A stretch of 64,000 bases of DNA, taken from NCBI GenBank assembly GCA_007922225.1, contig ML680086.1, positions 8,993,472 through 9,057,471 of the forward strand. Direction: 5' to 3'. Below are positions 1 to 10,800 of the stretch, piece after piece (positions within the stretch are counted from its first letter, which is position 1; each line of letters begins with the position of its first letter). The stretch is from Emydura subglobosa. Taxonomy: Eukaryota; Chordata; Testudines; Chelidae. Under the pieces are notes generated by a model. It made no database searches. It worked only from the letters and a program-made list of their open reading frames with translations, and was not told where the DNA came from. Position numbers and translations under genes: made by a program.

Positions 1-119
1 CTACGTGACTGTGACTGGGAGGTGTTGGAACTTTTACTTTTAGGTCAAAACCCTTTCCTAGTTGCATGGGATATATTGGATCAAGGGAACGCCCAAGGAG
101 GAAGAAAAGGCAGGATACT

Positions 120-212
120 GATCTAATCGATTTTGAGAACTAGAAGCCCGATCCAAAGCCCTGTGAAGTCAGTGGGAGTCTTTCCAGGAACTTTAGTGGC
201 CTTTGGAACAGG
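120..212. repeat. Palindromic MITE-like element, degraded
   Basis: The left part reads GATCCAAAGCCC followed by a GTGAAGTCAGTGGGAGTCTT core. The right part returns as an imperfect inverted copy ending near TTTGGAACAGG. It has the same plan as the perfect hairpin at 28054-28116, so I place both in one family. The arms are decayed and the boundaries approximate. Confidence 0.45.
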
Positions 213-315
213 CCATAAACTGGGGGTGGCTAATACAGCTGCATTCTACTGTATTGCATATGGTAAGACATACAAGGAATATTAACTCAAACCTTTCTGC
301 AGTAGCTGATACTTG

Positions 316-334
316 AAAAAAAAAAAAAAAAAAA
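316..334 (+). repeat. Poly(A) tract
   Basis: An uninterrupted run of 19 A. No retroposon body is recognisable directly upstream, so it is recorded as simple sequence only. Confidence 0.9.
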
Positions 335-699
335 GAGTCGGGTTGCAGTAATTCACAAATATTTGTCAGTCTGTGGTCTTTCTTCACATGTAATCTGAAC
401 CAGAGCAGGGGGAGATTGCATTGTATTAAGCTCCAATAAAACTCTTATAATCGAATTGCCAGTCTTTAGACACCCTCTAATTATTCTGCCATCACTAATC
501 CTCTTCCTCATGAACACCTGGGGTCTCAATCTGTGACAGTTTCAATTCAGAATGAATTAATTTCCATCAGTACCAAAGCTTGATTCACAATTAATGGTAG
601 TGTTGTGACAAAGAGTTTAGTCAGTTTCAGGAAACGATTAGACTGGTATATTAATCAGAACAGGCTCTGCAGTTATATTATGGGGGAAGCTGAAGGCCA
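335..699. other. Unassigned non-coding DNA
   Basis: AT-rich sequence without a convincing open frame or a repeat I can name. Confidence 0.5.
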
Positions 700-801
700 G
701 ATCTTGGTCTCAGATACACTGGTGTAAAACTAAAATAACCACTGATTTCATTGAAGTGACTCCAGATTTACACTCATAGACCTGAAATCAGTACCAAGCC
801 C
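700..801. repeat. Palindromic MITE-like element (GGTGTAAA family)
   Basis: The left arm carries CTTGGTCTCAG and ACTGGTGTAAA. The right arm carries TTTACAC and ends CAGTACCAAG, giving an imperfect foldback around a CATTGAAGTGACTCC core. Other copies in the window lie at 25985-26055, 29890-29972 and 50690-50777. Confidence 0.5.
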
Positions 802-817
802 AATGTGTCTAATGGGG

Positions 818-1031
818 AGACAGTGAGACTATGGAAGTGGGAGTCAGGCAACCCAAGTTCAGTGCCTGGTTCTGCCACAGGGTTTTTGTCTGATCAAAAG
901 GCCTCATGCCTCAGTTTCCCCACCTACAAAATGAGGATAATGCAAGGGTTTCATGAGGCTTAATTAATTAAATATTTGTGAAATGCTTTAAGATATTCTG
1001 AGCTATAGAAGCAAAAGTACTATTAATTGTT
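818..1031 (+). mobile_element. MIR/CORE-type SINE
   Basis: The order matches MIR: a decayed tRNA-like head, CCCAAGTTCAGTGCCTGG, TCTGCCAC, then CCTCAGTTTCCCCACCTACA and AATGAGGATAATG. The tail is diverged but keeps the form of a MIR 3' region. It is an old non-autonomous retroposon with no coding capacity. Confidence 0.72.
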
Positions 1032-1944
1032 AGGGTAAACATTACAAAGCTATGAGTCCTAGTGCTTTAAGGAATAAGCTGATCGCCGGCTGGGATAAGA
1101 CAGAATTTCCTCTCTGCCTCAATGTCATTGTAGGATGCAGGTTTTAAGCTTTCTCCAAAACATCCAACATTAGCTAGTGTTAGAGACCTACTAGACACTG
1201 TATGGCAATGTCTCTGTCCTTATGTTATCACATCTTGAAGCCATTAGCTACTCTCACTCTAAAAAACTGTGGTGCTGACTCAGAAGAGATTGAAAGGCGC
1301 AGAGCGGAGCGCGCAGACATGTTCAAGCTACTTTCTGCTGTTGTCAGGAATGATTTGACAACTGGAAAAGGGGTTTAGTGGCTGATATTGATCCAGGGAC
1401 AAGTAAATGGCCACTTTCTTCAAGGAAAGAGACAGGCTTGTTTATAAAGTGCTCATCACTCACAGTCTCAGAAATTACTGGGGTTGGCCTTTGTTTGTGA
1501 AAGGTGCTGGCTTTACAGCTCCAGACTCCAATATTTATCCATACAAGCTTGGGCAGCCGCAGAACAAGCTTCAGACCTATACACACACCCCTCCTTGGTC
1601 AACGTGCCCCACTGCTTACCTCCAGGATCAGAGAGGCATTCACACCTCAATGCCTGTTCAGTGCTTGAGTTCTAGTCTTCGCTACAATGGCTGAGGAAGC
1701 GGGGGCATTGTAGTCTTGGGTACTGTGACATGGACACTTGTTCAAATGAGACCACCAACTCATTTCACACAGGCTACTAAGTCGCCATCAGAAGGCAGCA
1801 ACTCCCAGCCATTACTGACCTGTTTCATAATCAGCCACGTGATCTGTAGATTGGACATCGTCTCCCAGGACCAATCCCATGAGCCATCCAGGCTACCCAA
1901 CTTGCTGCTTTTTATTCACCATGGGAGTGCATCCCTAGAAGTGG
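1032..1944. other. Unassigned non-coding DNA
   Basis: Open frames here are short, overlap on opposite strands and show no recognisable domain. I see no repeat I can name. Confidence 0.5.
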
Positions 1945-2690
1945 ATAGTGAAAATTTAAATGCTAATGTCATATGGTGGCCCTGCCCCTCCTGCAGCAGA
2001 CTATAGCACAAGTGGTGCCCCTGCCTCAGTTTCCCCTTTCTTCCAGAGTCTCCAGTAAATCCACAGCAAGCTTTTAGACTATAAGTAGTCTTCTTTGGGG
2101 CACATTTATTATAAAAGGTCCCATAACTGTACCAATAGTCCCCAGGATGATCCAACCAAGTTCCAATAATCCATCAACACCAAGAACACTTCTAGCATCT
2201 GTCACCGCACTCCAGCTCTTAGCTATGACTCGGATATCTCATCCCACCCCCTCTAGTTGGGGTGCTTCTCCACCCTTTTCCTTCCCAGGTATGGTTCCAC
2301 CTCTTACCTGGAGACATCAGCGGGCTCACCCCTCCATCCTTCCCCTGTCAGCCTCTCTGGGCCTCCAGCTTCAGCTCTCTGGCTCAAAGAGCCAGCAGGC
2401 ATCTCCTTCTGCATATCTCAGCCTCTAGCCCTCTCTGGCCTGGGGAAGTTTGTTGGTAAGCCCCGCACAAATGCCTTCTGCTATCACCAGCCTAATCTGG
2501 ATCCCCTGCTCTATCAGGGACCTCTCACCACTAAGCACTCAAGCCAGTCCTGCTCTTCTGAGCTCTCTCCACTTCTCTAGATGTCCTCCTCTCTTCCCTC
2601 ACTCACCTTTGGCTGTCTCTCATTTATAACTCACAGAGGCAGCTCTGCCTTCCTCATTACACTCAACTCAGAAGCACCTGATGTGGAACA
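1945..2690 (-). mobile_element. Probable LTR fragment, minus strand
   Basis: Read on the minus strand, an AATAAA polyadenylation hexamer lies at 2105-2110 just after a TTATA stretch. The remainder is strongly pyrimidine-rich on the plus strand, as in the LTR-like stretches at 17.7-18.4 and 19.2-19.7 kb. No TG/CA termini, target duplication or coding region were found. This is an inference from composition and the polyadenylation signal. Confidence 0.4.
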
Positions 2691-5600
2691 AGAGCAGTGG
2701 ACCCGATTTCATTCCAGGGACCTGCTACCCTGTTACAACTAGCAAGTCTGAGGTCACAAAGTGCTTTGAGACTCCTGCAATGGGAAACAAGCGATTTTAG
2801 GAGCTGGTGTGCCAAAGAGCCTGTGAAATCACATGAGATTTCTGATCACCCTTCCATCGAGGTTGGCACAGGTTTATTTGAAGTAAATAAGGAAAGGTGA
2901 CCTCTTATTACTGAACTATTGGGTTGATGTTTTTTAAATCGAGCCGTTGCACAACACAGTGTGTAGCTACGTAACAAGCTATGTAACAGTTTGTATGGAA
3001 AATTGTAGCTTCCTTGTCATGGGATTCTAGGTCTGTTAGGGCCCACAATTCACAAATAAAAGGCCAGTGTTTATGTAGAGAATGCAGTGGCCCTACTCCA
3101 ATTATTCTGTATATACCGCACTGTTTGTAATCAGGAAGAGCTCCTTTCAGACACAATTACCATCTCTCTCAGCATATATTTCACCAACCAGATCATTCCA
3201 CTGACAAAAGAGGCAACCCACTGGGCCAGATCCTGCTCCCACTTATCTGGGTGCAAAGTCAGCAGAGCAACTCCAGATTTATAATGGTAAAAGTGCGCAC
3301 AGCGTCTGGTTCTGACTCACATTGCTGGCACTCTGTGAGGAATCATAAGAATTCATATTGTTCCATTTTGGGTTATACTGATGAATGGATCAGAGGCCCT
3401 TCATTCAGGTTAAGTGTAAGAAGTGACCTCCAAGAAGCAATAGTGGTCTGCAGGACAAAGGCACACCATGGCCACATGGGAATTCCAGTGTTTGGGGTGA
3501 AGGGGTTTTCACTGAATTTTGTTTTGGGGATAAAGGTGTGGGGCGGAGAAAGACATAGAACGAGAGAGAGAGAGAGTCAAACAGATTGAGAAAGGCAGAA
3601 GACACACACAGCCTGGAGAAGCTGGCTAAAAGAGGCTGGGGGCTGTGAGCAAAGAAACTCTCTCCCGTTGTTTTGGTTCTGCTCATGTTCCGGGAAATGA
3701 GGCTTTGTACATTCTCTGTAAATACACAAGACTGCATCACCGGTACCAAACTCCTCCTTCAATTTCTCCTCCTAGTGGAGGCAACCTGCAGGAACTTGAA
3801 CTTTCACTAGCTGCTCAGGTCAAGAGGGGTAACAATCTCTTAGAAAGTCTGCTGGAGAAACGAGAGTCTCCTCAGGCTGCACTGAAGCCACAAGTGTGAG
3901 CAGTTCTTCTGAAAATCAAAGTCTTCTCTTCTCACTTGCTGATTGAAGTTACGGCTGCCCTCTCAGTCACTCTGGGCCGTACTGAGGTCCTGACGCACTG
4001 AAATGCTGACCGAATAGCTTCAGAGAAAGAAAGGCAAGAGAGAACAGCTCCACCTCAGCCCTTTAGCAGAACCAAGGTACTCAAATGCCAGCAGCTTGCG
4101 ATTTGGAAGATAAATACAAACATTTGTCTGACTGGACAGTACATCTTGGGCTGAAGACAGTGACCACAGCACCATCAGCGCAGAATACATACAACTTAGA
4201 GATACCAAAGCCCTGGACTCAAGCAGCCCTGAAACGTGGGAGCTTGTGAAAGCTGAGCCAGAATTTGCTAATGGCCCAGGAACAAACAGCGTAGACCCTT
4301 TGAGTCCCCACAGGAGGTGCTCATGGTCATTTTTCCCCACATCCCTGTTTCCTCTACAAAGGGAGGCAACAGCAGCCTGGAGACTGGGACGCTAGGACCC
4401 CAGGCTTAGCGAAGGAGACAAGGGAGCTGCACTCATTTGACATGCTGGCGCATCACATTCGGTGCTCAGCGTTGTCTCCTCCGTGCAAAGGGACTGCGCT
4501 TTTAAGAGCCTGGAATCCACAACCCCACAGCAGGTAAAAGTCCACAGGAGAAGCTGCATTGGGACATCCATAGGGGAGGGAGAGGGAGCTTTATGTACAT
4601 CTATATAAGTGCATGGAGAAAGTTTGCAAAGGGAATTCTGACAGCAAGGAGCCGGGTGAGCTCCTTATAGGGTAGCCAGTGAAACTGCAGCTCCCTGGAT
4701 GGCCTGCAGTGACTGTAGAAATGAAGCCACCCACACACCCAGGTGATGGTGGCCCTAAGGACTCAGTCCTGCCCCCAGCATTGCTGCCTGATTGCAGCTA
4801 TTGTAAAGGAGCCAGGGCTGCCCACCCACGGGCCAGCAGGCTGGGATCCTAAGCCATTGAAAACAAGGATGTTCAAAGCGATGACTGCAGCCTAGCCCTT
4901 AGAACGAGGTGGGGGCTTCCCCGGGGCTGCTAGGCCCAGCGCGGTGGCTGAGCGGAGAATGGGGGAGCTGCCTCAGCAATTTTCTGTCTTGAATTCTTAG
5001 CTTGTGAACTTGGCGCTAGTGAAAGGCTTGGTTGTTAACCGTGGAGACCAAGCTTCTGGGCCCAAATCGGTACTACTGGGGCAGCAGCTGTGCAAGCTCC
5101 CTCATGTCATTGTGCCTCTAGTGCCAGCTCCTCTGGACTGGCTGGGGCCGTTCCCAGTTGGCTCTGCTCCCCATACCCCATCATGGGCCTCATTTGCTCC
5201 CTCCCCAATGCTCACTGCCCTCCACACACCTGCCTCCCTCTCCCCACCATGCTGACTACACCCCGCTTGCTGTCCCTTCTCCCTCACACTGCACAGGAAC
5301 CTCCCTGCCCCCACAGCTGAGTCCCCTAGCTCGCCTCCCCCCTGGATTCCCCTCAGTCCCCTCCTCAGATGCCCTTGACCTGGCCAGTTTGGGTTTCCCT
5401 GTAAAACTCACTTGTGCATGTTAACCCAGGCCCTGCCTTTATCCCCCGACACTGTTGTTTTCCGAGTCATCACCAGACACTTTAAATCCATTCCTTGCCA
5501 GCTCCACGGGGAAATCCATAACCTGGGCCTGTGTAAACACTGCTGCTCAGGGACCCTCTTCAGCACATGAGCATTCACCAACGCTCTTTCCTGCCCCACG

Positions 5601-5888
5601 GTGTTGACCCAGGGAGCTCTGCTCCCTGCACAAGGATGCCGAAAGGCGCCAACCACCAATCCGGCAGCGCTCTCATGCATTACTGGGCCTCATCTTCACT
5701 GCTGAAAACGGTGCTCTCTTTTCTTCACGGCAGGGTAAGTCACACATGTGAGCTATCCCGGGGTAAAAATCCAGTGCAGCCAGCCACTGACTTTTAAGCT
5801 AGGTCTGCGCTTACCGAAGCGTATGGCGTACAGGCACTGCATGTGAGTGACGTGCCCCAGGAATGGCTCTGGCAGTGGGGCAGGGTGC
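2691..5888. other. Unassigned non-coding DNA with a CT-rich stretch
   Basis: Nothing gene-like is visible. A short (GA)n tract lies at 3562-3576. Bases 5080-5420 are strongly pyrimidine-rich on the plus strand and produce overlapping open frames in several phases, which is a composition effect rather than coding signal. Confidence 0.5.
3562..3576. repeat. (GA)n simple repeat
   Basis: Seven and a half perfect GA units. Confidence 0.85.
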
Positions 5889-6577
5889 TGTAGTAACAAG
5901 TGAGAGCTTGAGGCCTGCAACCTAACAGAACAGGCTAAGACATAAGGCCTAAGTGGAAAAAGCCAAGCTAACAGGAGTCAGGCTGTGAACTGATGACCTG
6001 ACTGAAACTGGCACGGAGAAAAAGCTGATACTGCAAACACACATTTCCAAACTATTACTAATATCAAAGCATTACTAAAAATACACAGCAGGTGCAGAAG
6101 GTACCAGGACATCCTAACACCAAAGAGATAACAAGGGCAACCTGACCCCCTGATGCGACACTTTGATGGATAGAAATGTCTGGTAAGGTGACAAATAGAG
6201 ATGTTTTGCCTGAACCATCCAATTTACGGTAAAGGGTGGTATCAGACTACGTCAAGAGGGTGGCAAATACCTACGTCGAAGGGCGCAGAACGAAATTGTC
6301 TATAACCGTGTATAAAAGAGGGTGTCAGAGGGAACGATGTTGTCTGGCCTAGGAGATAATAGAAAGTCCCACCGTTAAGTTGCGCTGAGTTCATTGTAAC
6401 GGAACACTCCTATTTGAAGTGTACCAGTAGCTACTCTATAAGTCACTTCTCATTATGCTTCAACTGCAATAAACCTGGCCCGACTATCTTCGTTGCTCAG
6501 CTAATCCGTGGTCATGTCGATTCAGTCGATCGCGAGTGCTGTCTTGGCTATCTGCAGAGCTAAGACAGTACCTTACA
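5889..6577 (+). mobile_element. Solo LTR of an endogenous retrovirus-like element
   Basis: A retroviral LTR layout is visible. It begins TGTAGTAAC and ends CCTTACA, an approximate inverted terminal pair. A TATA box (TATAAAAG) lies at 6311-6318 and AATAAA at 6468-6473, about 155 bases downstream, leaving roughly 100 bases of U5. No convincing primer-binding site follows and no gag, pol or env frame is nearby, so a solo LTR left by recombination is likely. Flanking bases do not form a clear target duplication, so the ends are provisional. Confidence 0.58.
6311..6318 (+). promoter_or_regulatory. TATA box of the LTR
   Basis: TATAAAAG sits at the expected distance upstream of the LTR polyadenylation hexamer. 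It is probably inactive today. Confidence 0.5.
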
Positions 6578-6736
6578 CAAAGGATACATGCATGCAGCCT
6601 ACACCGACAAGCACTAACAACCAACAACACGCACTAGCAGCACTAGCAGCGAGGCAGGCCAATAATAATGTTTACGTTCATGTGTTATATGTGTAATGGA
6701 AGTTATAGATATATTAAACATATCTGTATTTCAAAT

Positions 6737-7564
6737 TGTGCTGTGTCTGGGCGACATCCCAGACAGGATGGCTGCAGCACTAGCCTGCTTAATGGCCCAT
6801 TAAGAAATTCACAGGTACAAGACTTACTCATGTGACTCTGGACTCCATCTTATTCCTGTAAAATTCCACAAGCAGCATGGCAAAGACCAAAGGACATAAA
6901 AGGCAGCTGCCTGAGATCCATTTTGTCTTTAGTCTGTCTTTGTCTTTAGTCTTCACCTGGATCAACTCTTCTACAACTGAACTGAAGCTGTGAAACAAAG
7001 AACTGAGACCCATCCAGGTACTGGATGTATATATACCACAGGTACTATACAAGCCTGCAAACTCCACAATTCTTCTAAAAACCTGATATATATGAACTTT
7101 CAAATCATTTGTATGTATTTAATTGATTTAATCATTTAACATTTCTCTTATAGTTTGTTTCTTTCTTTTTATAATAAACCTTTAGTTTTAGTTACTAAAG
7201 GATTGGCTGGCAGCGTGGTATTTTGGGTAAGATCTAAACTTATATTGATCTGGTACTGTGGCTGACTCTTTGGGGTCAGGAAAAACCTTTTTGGTAAAAA
7301 GCATAGTGTTTTAAATAACTGATCTCTTTACTGGACTTAATGGCTAATTGGGAGCCAAAGACTGAAATGCAGTAAAGGGGGCTGTGTATATTTTTATTTT
7401 GGCTTCTTAATAACCAGTGTGGGAAATCAAAAGCACTGTTTGTGGCTGGTTGGGAAGTCTGATTTCAGTGTCACCCACCAATGCTGGAAAAATCTGCTCT
7501 CCTTTTATAGCCTGCCCTGACCTTGGCATTTTCAGGTGGCTACCCTAGGCACGAACGGGTCACA
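6737..7564 (+). mobile_element. LTR of a retrovirus/retrotransposon, copy 1
   Basis: The element starts TGTGCTGTGTCTGGG and may end GGGTCACA. It has a CATAAAAGG promoter motif near 6895 and AATAAA at 7173-7178. Most of the 3' part (about 7000-7564) is repeated in inverted orientation at 21600-22185, with long stretches almost identical around CCTTGGCATTTTCAGGTGGC. The shared block confirms a dispersed repeat. The 3' end is uncertain: similarity to copy 2 fades just after 7564. Confidence 0.62.
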
Positions 7565-7925
7565 GTCACTGAAAACCCACTCAATCGATCCAGAAGTCGA
7601 CACTCTAAAACCCCTCCCTCAAGTGGCGCAGCGCAGTGAGGACGCCGTTTAGAAGAGGAGTTACAAAGTTAACAGGAGTTACACAAGTCTGTGTAGCTTG
7701 CATAACTGCAGTTGACTGCCACCGAATTTGCAGCTAAGTGTTGACCTGGCCTGAGACTGAGGTCTCTCCCCCTGGAGTCGAGAATTCCAGCAGAACTGTT
7801 TCCCTGTTAAGGGATTTTCTGCTAGAGGGGATGACTGGACCCGAAGTTACTGAATCTTGCAGAGTTTGCTTTGAGTTTGGCTTGGTTTTTATTCACCCAA
7901 ACTATTTTGCCCATCAGGCACAAAA
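7565..7925 (+). mobile_element. Possible internal leader of the LTR element
   Basis: It directly follows the LTR. AAGTGGCGCAGCGCAGTG near 7621 resembles the position of a primer-binding site but does not match a tRNA 3' end I can name. No retroviral protein can be read. A CR1 fragment begins at the downstream edge. The assignment rests on position only. Confidence 0.3.
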
Positions 7926-8470
7926 TGAGTTATACCTAGCTATGGACACAAAAGGCAGTAAGAAGAGATTATATAAATACATGAGGAGCAAGAGAAAGAT
8001 GACGGAAAGTGTAGATCCTCTACTTAACGGGGAAGGAAAGCTAATCACTGACAACATCAAGAAGGTTGAAGTGTTCAATGCCTGTTATGCTTCAGTCTTC
8101 ATTAAAAAGCTAAATTGTGACCAGAGGTTTAACACTATTCCTACTGACAACAAAGGGGAAGGAATGCAAGCCAAAATAGCGAAAGAACAGGTTATAGAAT
8201 ATTTAGAAAAGGTAGATGTATTGAAGTTGGCAGGGCCTGAGGGACCCTCAGGTACTTAAGGAACTATCTGAAGCAACCTCAGAGCTGTTAGCGATTATCT
8301 TTGAGACCTCATGGAGGACAGGTGAGGTCCAGAGGACTGGAGAAGGGTAAACATAGGACCTATCCTTAAAAGGGGAACAATGAGGAGTTATAGACCAGTC
8401 ACCCTAACTTCAATACTTGGAAAGATACTGGAACAAATGATTAAACTATCAGTTTGTAAGCACATGCCAG
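7926..8470 (+). pseudogene. CR1 LINE ORF2 (reverse transcriptase) fragment
   Basis: CR1 retrotransposons encode an endonuclease/reverse transcriptase in ORF2. The 173-residue frame at 7738-8259 contains, from about residue 68, a CR1-like block: KKRLYKYMRSKRK, then DPLLNGEGKLITD and FNACYASVF, typical of the linker just before the RT domain. After about 8245 the reading frame breaks. Homology continues in other phases as SWRTGEV and then SYRPVTLTSILGKILEQMI, the start of the RT domain. At least two frame disruptions and a stop make it non-functional. Both the 5' and 3' ends are truncated. Confidence 0.87.
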
Positions 8471-9957
8471 GTCATGACAACAGGTGAAGAAGAATGATGC
8501 ACCAATACCTGTTGAGGAGCAATGTAGCTCCCTGCATCCAGCACACATCCTATAGAATAGGGAGCTCTCCCCCACCCAGGTTTGTAAGAGGAAGCTTTGC
8601 TGCCCTCAGCTATTCAATCAAGATTTCTTCAGGGCAGAACTTTTCATGCAATGAAGGGCTGGAGCACATGTGGGGGAATACCATTCACAGTTCTGGTTTG
8701 ACGATCAAAGCAGAACAATCCCCCCACATGCCTGTAATGGAGCCATCCCACAGCCAGTGCACGAAATGCAATCTGTGTGTTTGCAGTGGTTTAACCATGC
8801 ACAGGCAGGGAGAGATTTGGAGAACTTTTGGGCAATACAGCTACCCAGATCTTGAGTTCATCCCTAGCTGCTCAGTCTTCTGTGAGAAGCACCTCTTTGC
8901 TCTCCAACTAGTGGCCATCAGCAAACCACATTCAGAGCACACAGCTCTAAAAAGTATCCCATGCTGCCAATGTGACTGGCTGGAGAGCCCTTGTGACTAG
9001 ATCCCTTATCCCTTGGTGAACTGACAACGGTAACAGGGCAGATGTGTTGTGCGACCCAAGTGTGGGGAATTAGGTCCCATGGCAAGTTTTCAGTGGTGAC
9101 CCATAATTTAAAGTAACAGAATAGAAAATATCCTGGCAAGGCTGTGCTGACATTTTAGCTCTTTCCTTTTGGACTTGTCATACCTGGCTAGAGCTACAAC
9201 TTCAAAACAATTGGCTCCATGGCAATGCAAAGAGAAGTTCTTAATTAGGTACAATGCTTGTTCTGCTTGTATAACTGTTGGAACAACACAAGCCCATCAG
9301 TACTTTAGAATGGGGTGGAAAGTGTAGGAGAGTAAAGAGTTAAAAGCTGGACAAGTGGTCAGGCCTAAATTACAGGGAATGGGGTCAAAGCAAGGACAAA
9401 CCTTGTTTCTGTTAATTGGTGTGAATTCTAGTTAGTCTGTTCTCTTCTCCTCCCTTCCTGGCCATCTGCACAGGGGATGAGTCTATCGCTATTTCTGTGC
9501 GAGGCTTTTTGGTGGGAAGAAAGCATTATCTTCTTTTCCCCCTGGCATGCCTTTACTTCAAAGAATGTTAGTGTAAAATGTATAGATTTTAAGGTGATGT
9601 GCCTGACCTCTGTATGGTAATCCTGTAAACAACAAACAGGGACGGATATAATTATATTCATTATGTAGTTGTTACTATTCATTTTATAGGTGTCAATGTA
9701 ACCAAATAAGGGTGTATGGGGAGTTGCTGAAAATGTAAACATTTACATACTATTATGGCTAAAATAATTGTAAAGTAAACCTCTCGTTGCTCACACACGG
9801 CATCGAGGTGGAACGAGCAGGAATAAAGGGTTCTGTCTCCCCACTCCACTCCCGGGACAACATGTTTGATTATTTCTAACAGAAAGGTGATAAGGGAGGA
9901 GTTTCCTCTCTATGAGAGAAGGACAGATTTATGGAAAAGCCATCTTTTGAGCTCTTC
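8471..9957. other. Unassigned non-coding DNA
   Basis: The 168-residue frame at 8494-9000 shows no domain I recognise and is overlapped by frames on both strands. Nothing else stands out. Confidence 0.5.
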
Positions 9958-10055
9958 AATGCAGGGGCTGTCTCTGTTTGTTTGCATCTAGCATGATAGG
10001 GCCTTGATCTTGATTGAGGCTTCTAAACACTACCATAAAACAAATCATTAATAAG
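9958..10055 (+). mobile_element. L2-like LINE 3' tail
   Basis: GCAGGGGCTGTCTC, TTTGCATCTAGCATGATAGG and GGCTTCTAAACACTACCATA follow the layout of L2-type 3' ends (a GGGCAGGGACTGTC-like box, a CTAGCACA-like box and a terminal A/T-rich repeat). Confidence 0.55.
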
Positions 10056-10644
10056 GTTACAGTGGGTGTCCCCACGTGGCACCATTACACATAGACTTCA
10101 AAGTTCTTTTTCTTACCACTCAAGCAAGTGTTCAGTCTTGGGAAGACATAATGAGGTGGTGTTAGTTGGGTATTTTCATGGTTCCATGTAGATGGAGCTA
10201 TGTGAGCAGCAGGAAAGTTTGCACTGTCCTGGGTTTCGCTCAGACTCAACTCTTGGGCGGAAATGCTCTCTGGCAATTGGACATTGTTGTGGGGCAGAGA
10301 TTCCTGAAAGAAGGGATCCCCTGCCTGCTGTTTGTGACCACCTCCATTCCAAAACTAATGTAAATAAAAAGCTGCACTTAGAATATGCCCAGACTCCTCA
10401 TCACTCATTGCTGATTTCTTCCCCCTGGGATGCTGACCTGCAATACCCCAGAAAACTGTTACTACTTAGCAGCAGAACGACAATAATTATCATAATTTCA
10501 GCCACACCTGCTTTCATCCTTACTGTTTGCATCTTTTACTGCACTGTGAGCACTTGACCGGTGCCTTTGCCCTTGTGAGGCAAGTGTGCTGAATGCTCTC
10601 ACCTGGTTCTGCATGATCTGTGAACACCATGCAAATATGAACTA
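10056..10644. other. Unassigned non-coding DNA
   Basis: Small overlapping open frames only. An AATAAA occurs near 10363 but no transcript structure can be supported. Confidence 0.5.
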
Positions 10645-10800
10645 ATTCACTCTCACAATGGCCTATGGGGGAGGGCAGCATGATCACCATACAGATGGGA
10701 GAGCTGAGATACAGAAGTGGTAGGTTGCCTCAGCCAAAAATCACTCAGTGAGTTGATCTTGTGGTAGCATTTCATACTGCCCTCCTTCACCATGCCTGAT
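10645..10800 (-). mobile_element. MIR-type SINE, degraded
   Basis: On the minus strand the MIR core is recognisable. On the plus strand the order is CAGATGGGAGAGCTGAGATA, then AAATCACTCAGTGAGTTGA, corresponding to the CTCAGTTTCC box followed by the tRNA-related part. Confidence 0.5.

Noticed and set aside
5080..5420. CpG-island promoter
   Set aside because: The stretch is CT-rich rather than CpG-rich, and no TATA box, exon or splice donor follows.
5889..8470. Intact endogenous provirus
   Set aside because: The two LTRs differ in sequence, no gag, pol or env remnant lies between or after them, and the only reverse-transcriptase homology is CR1, a non-LTR element.
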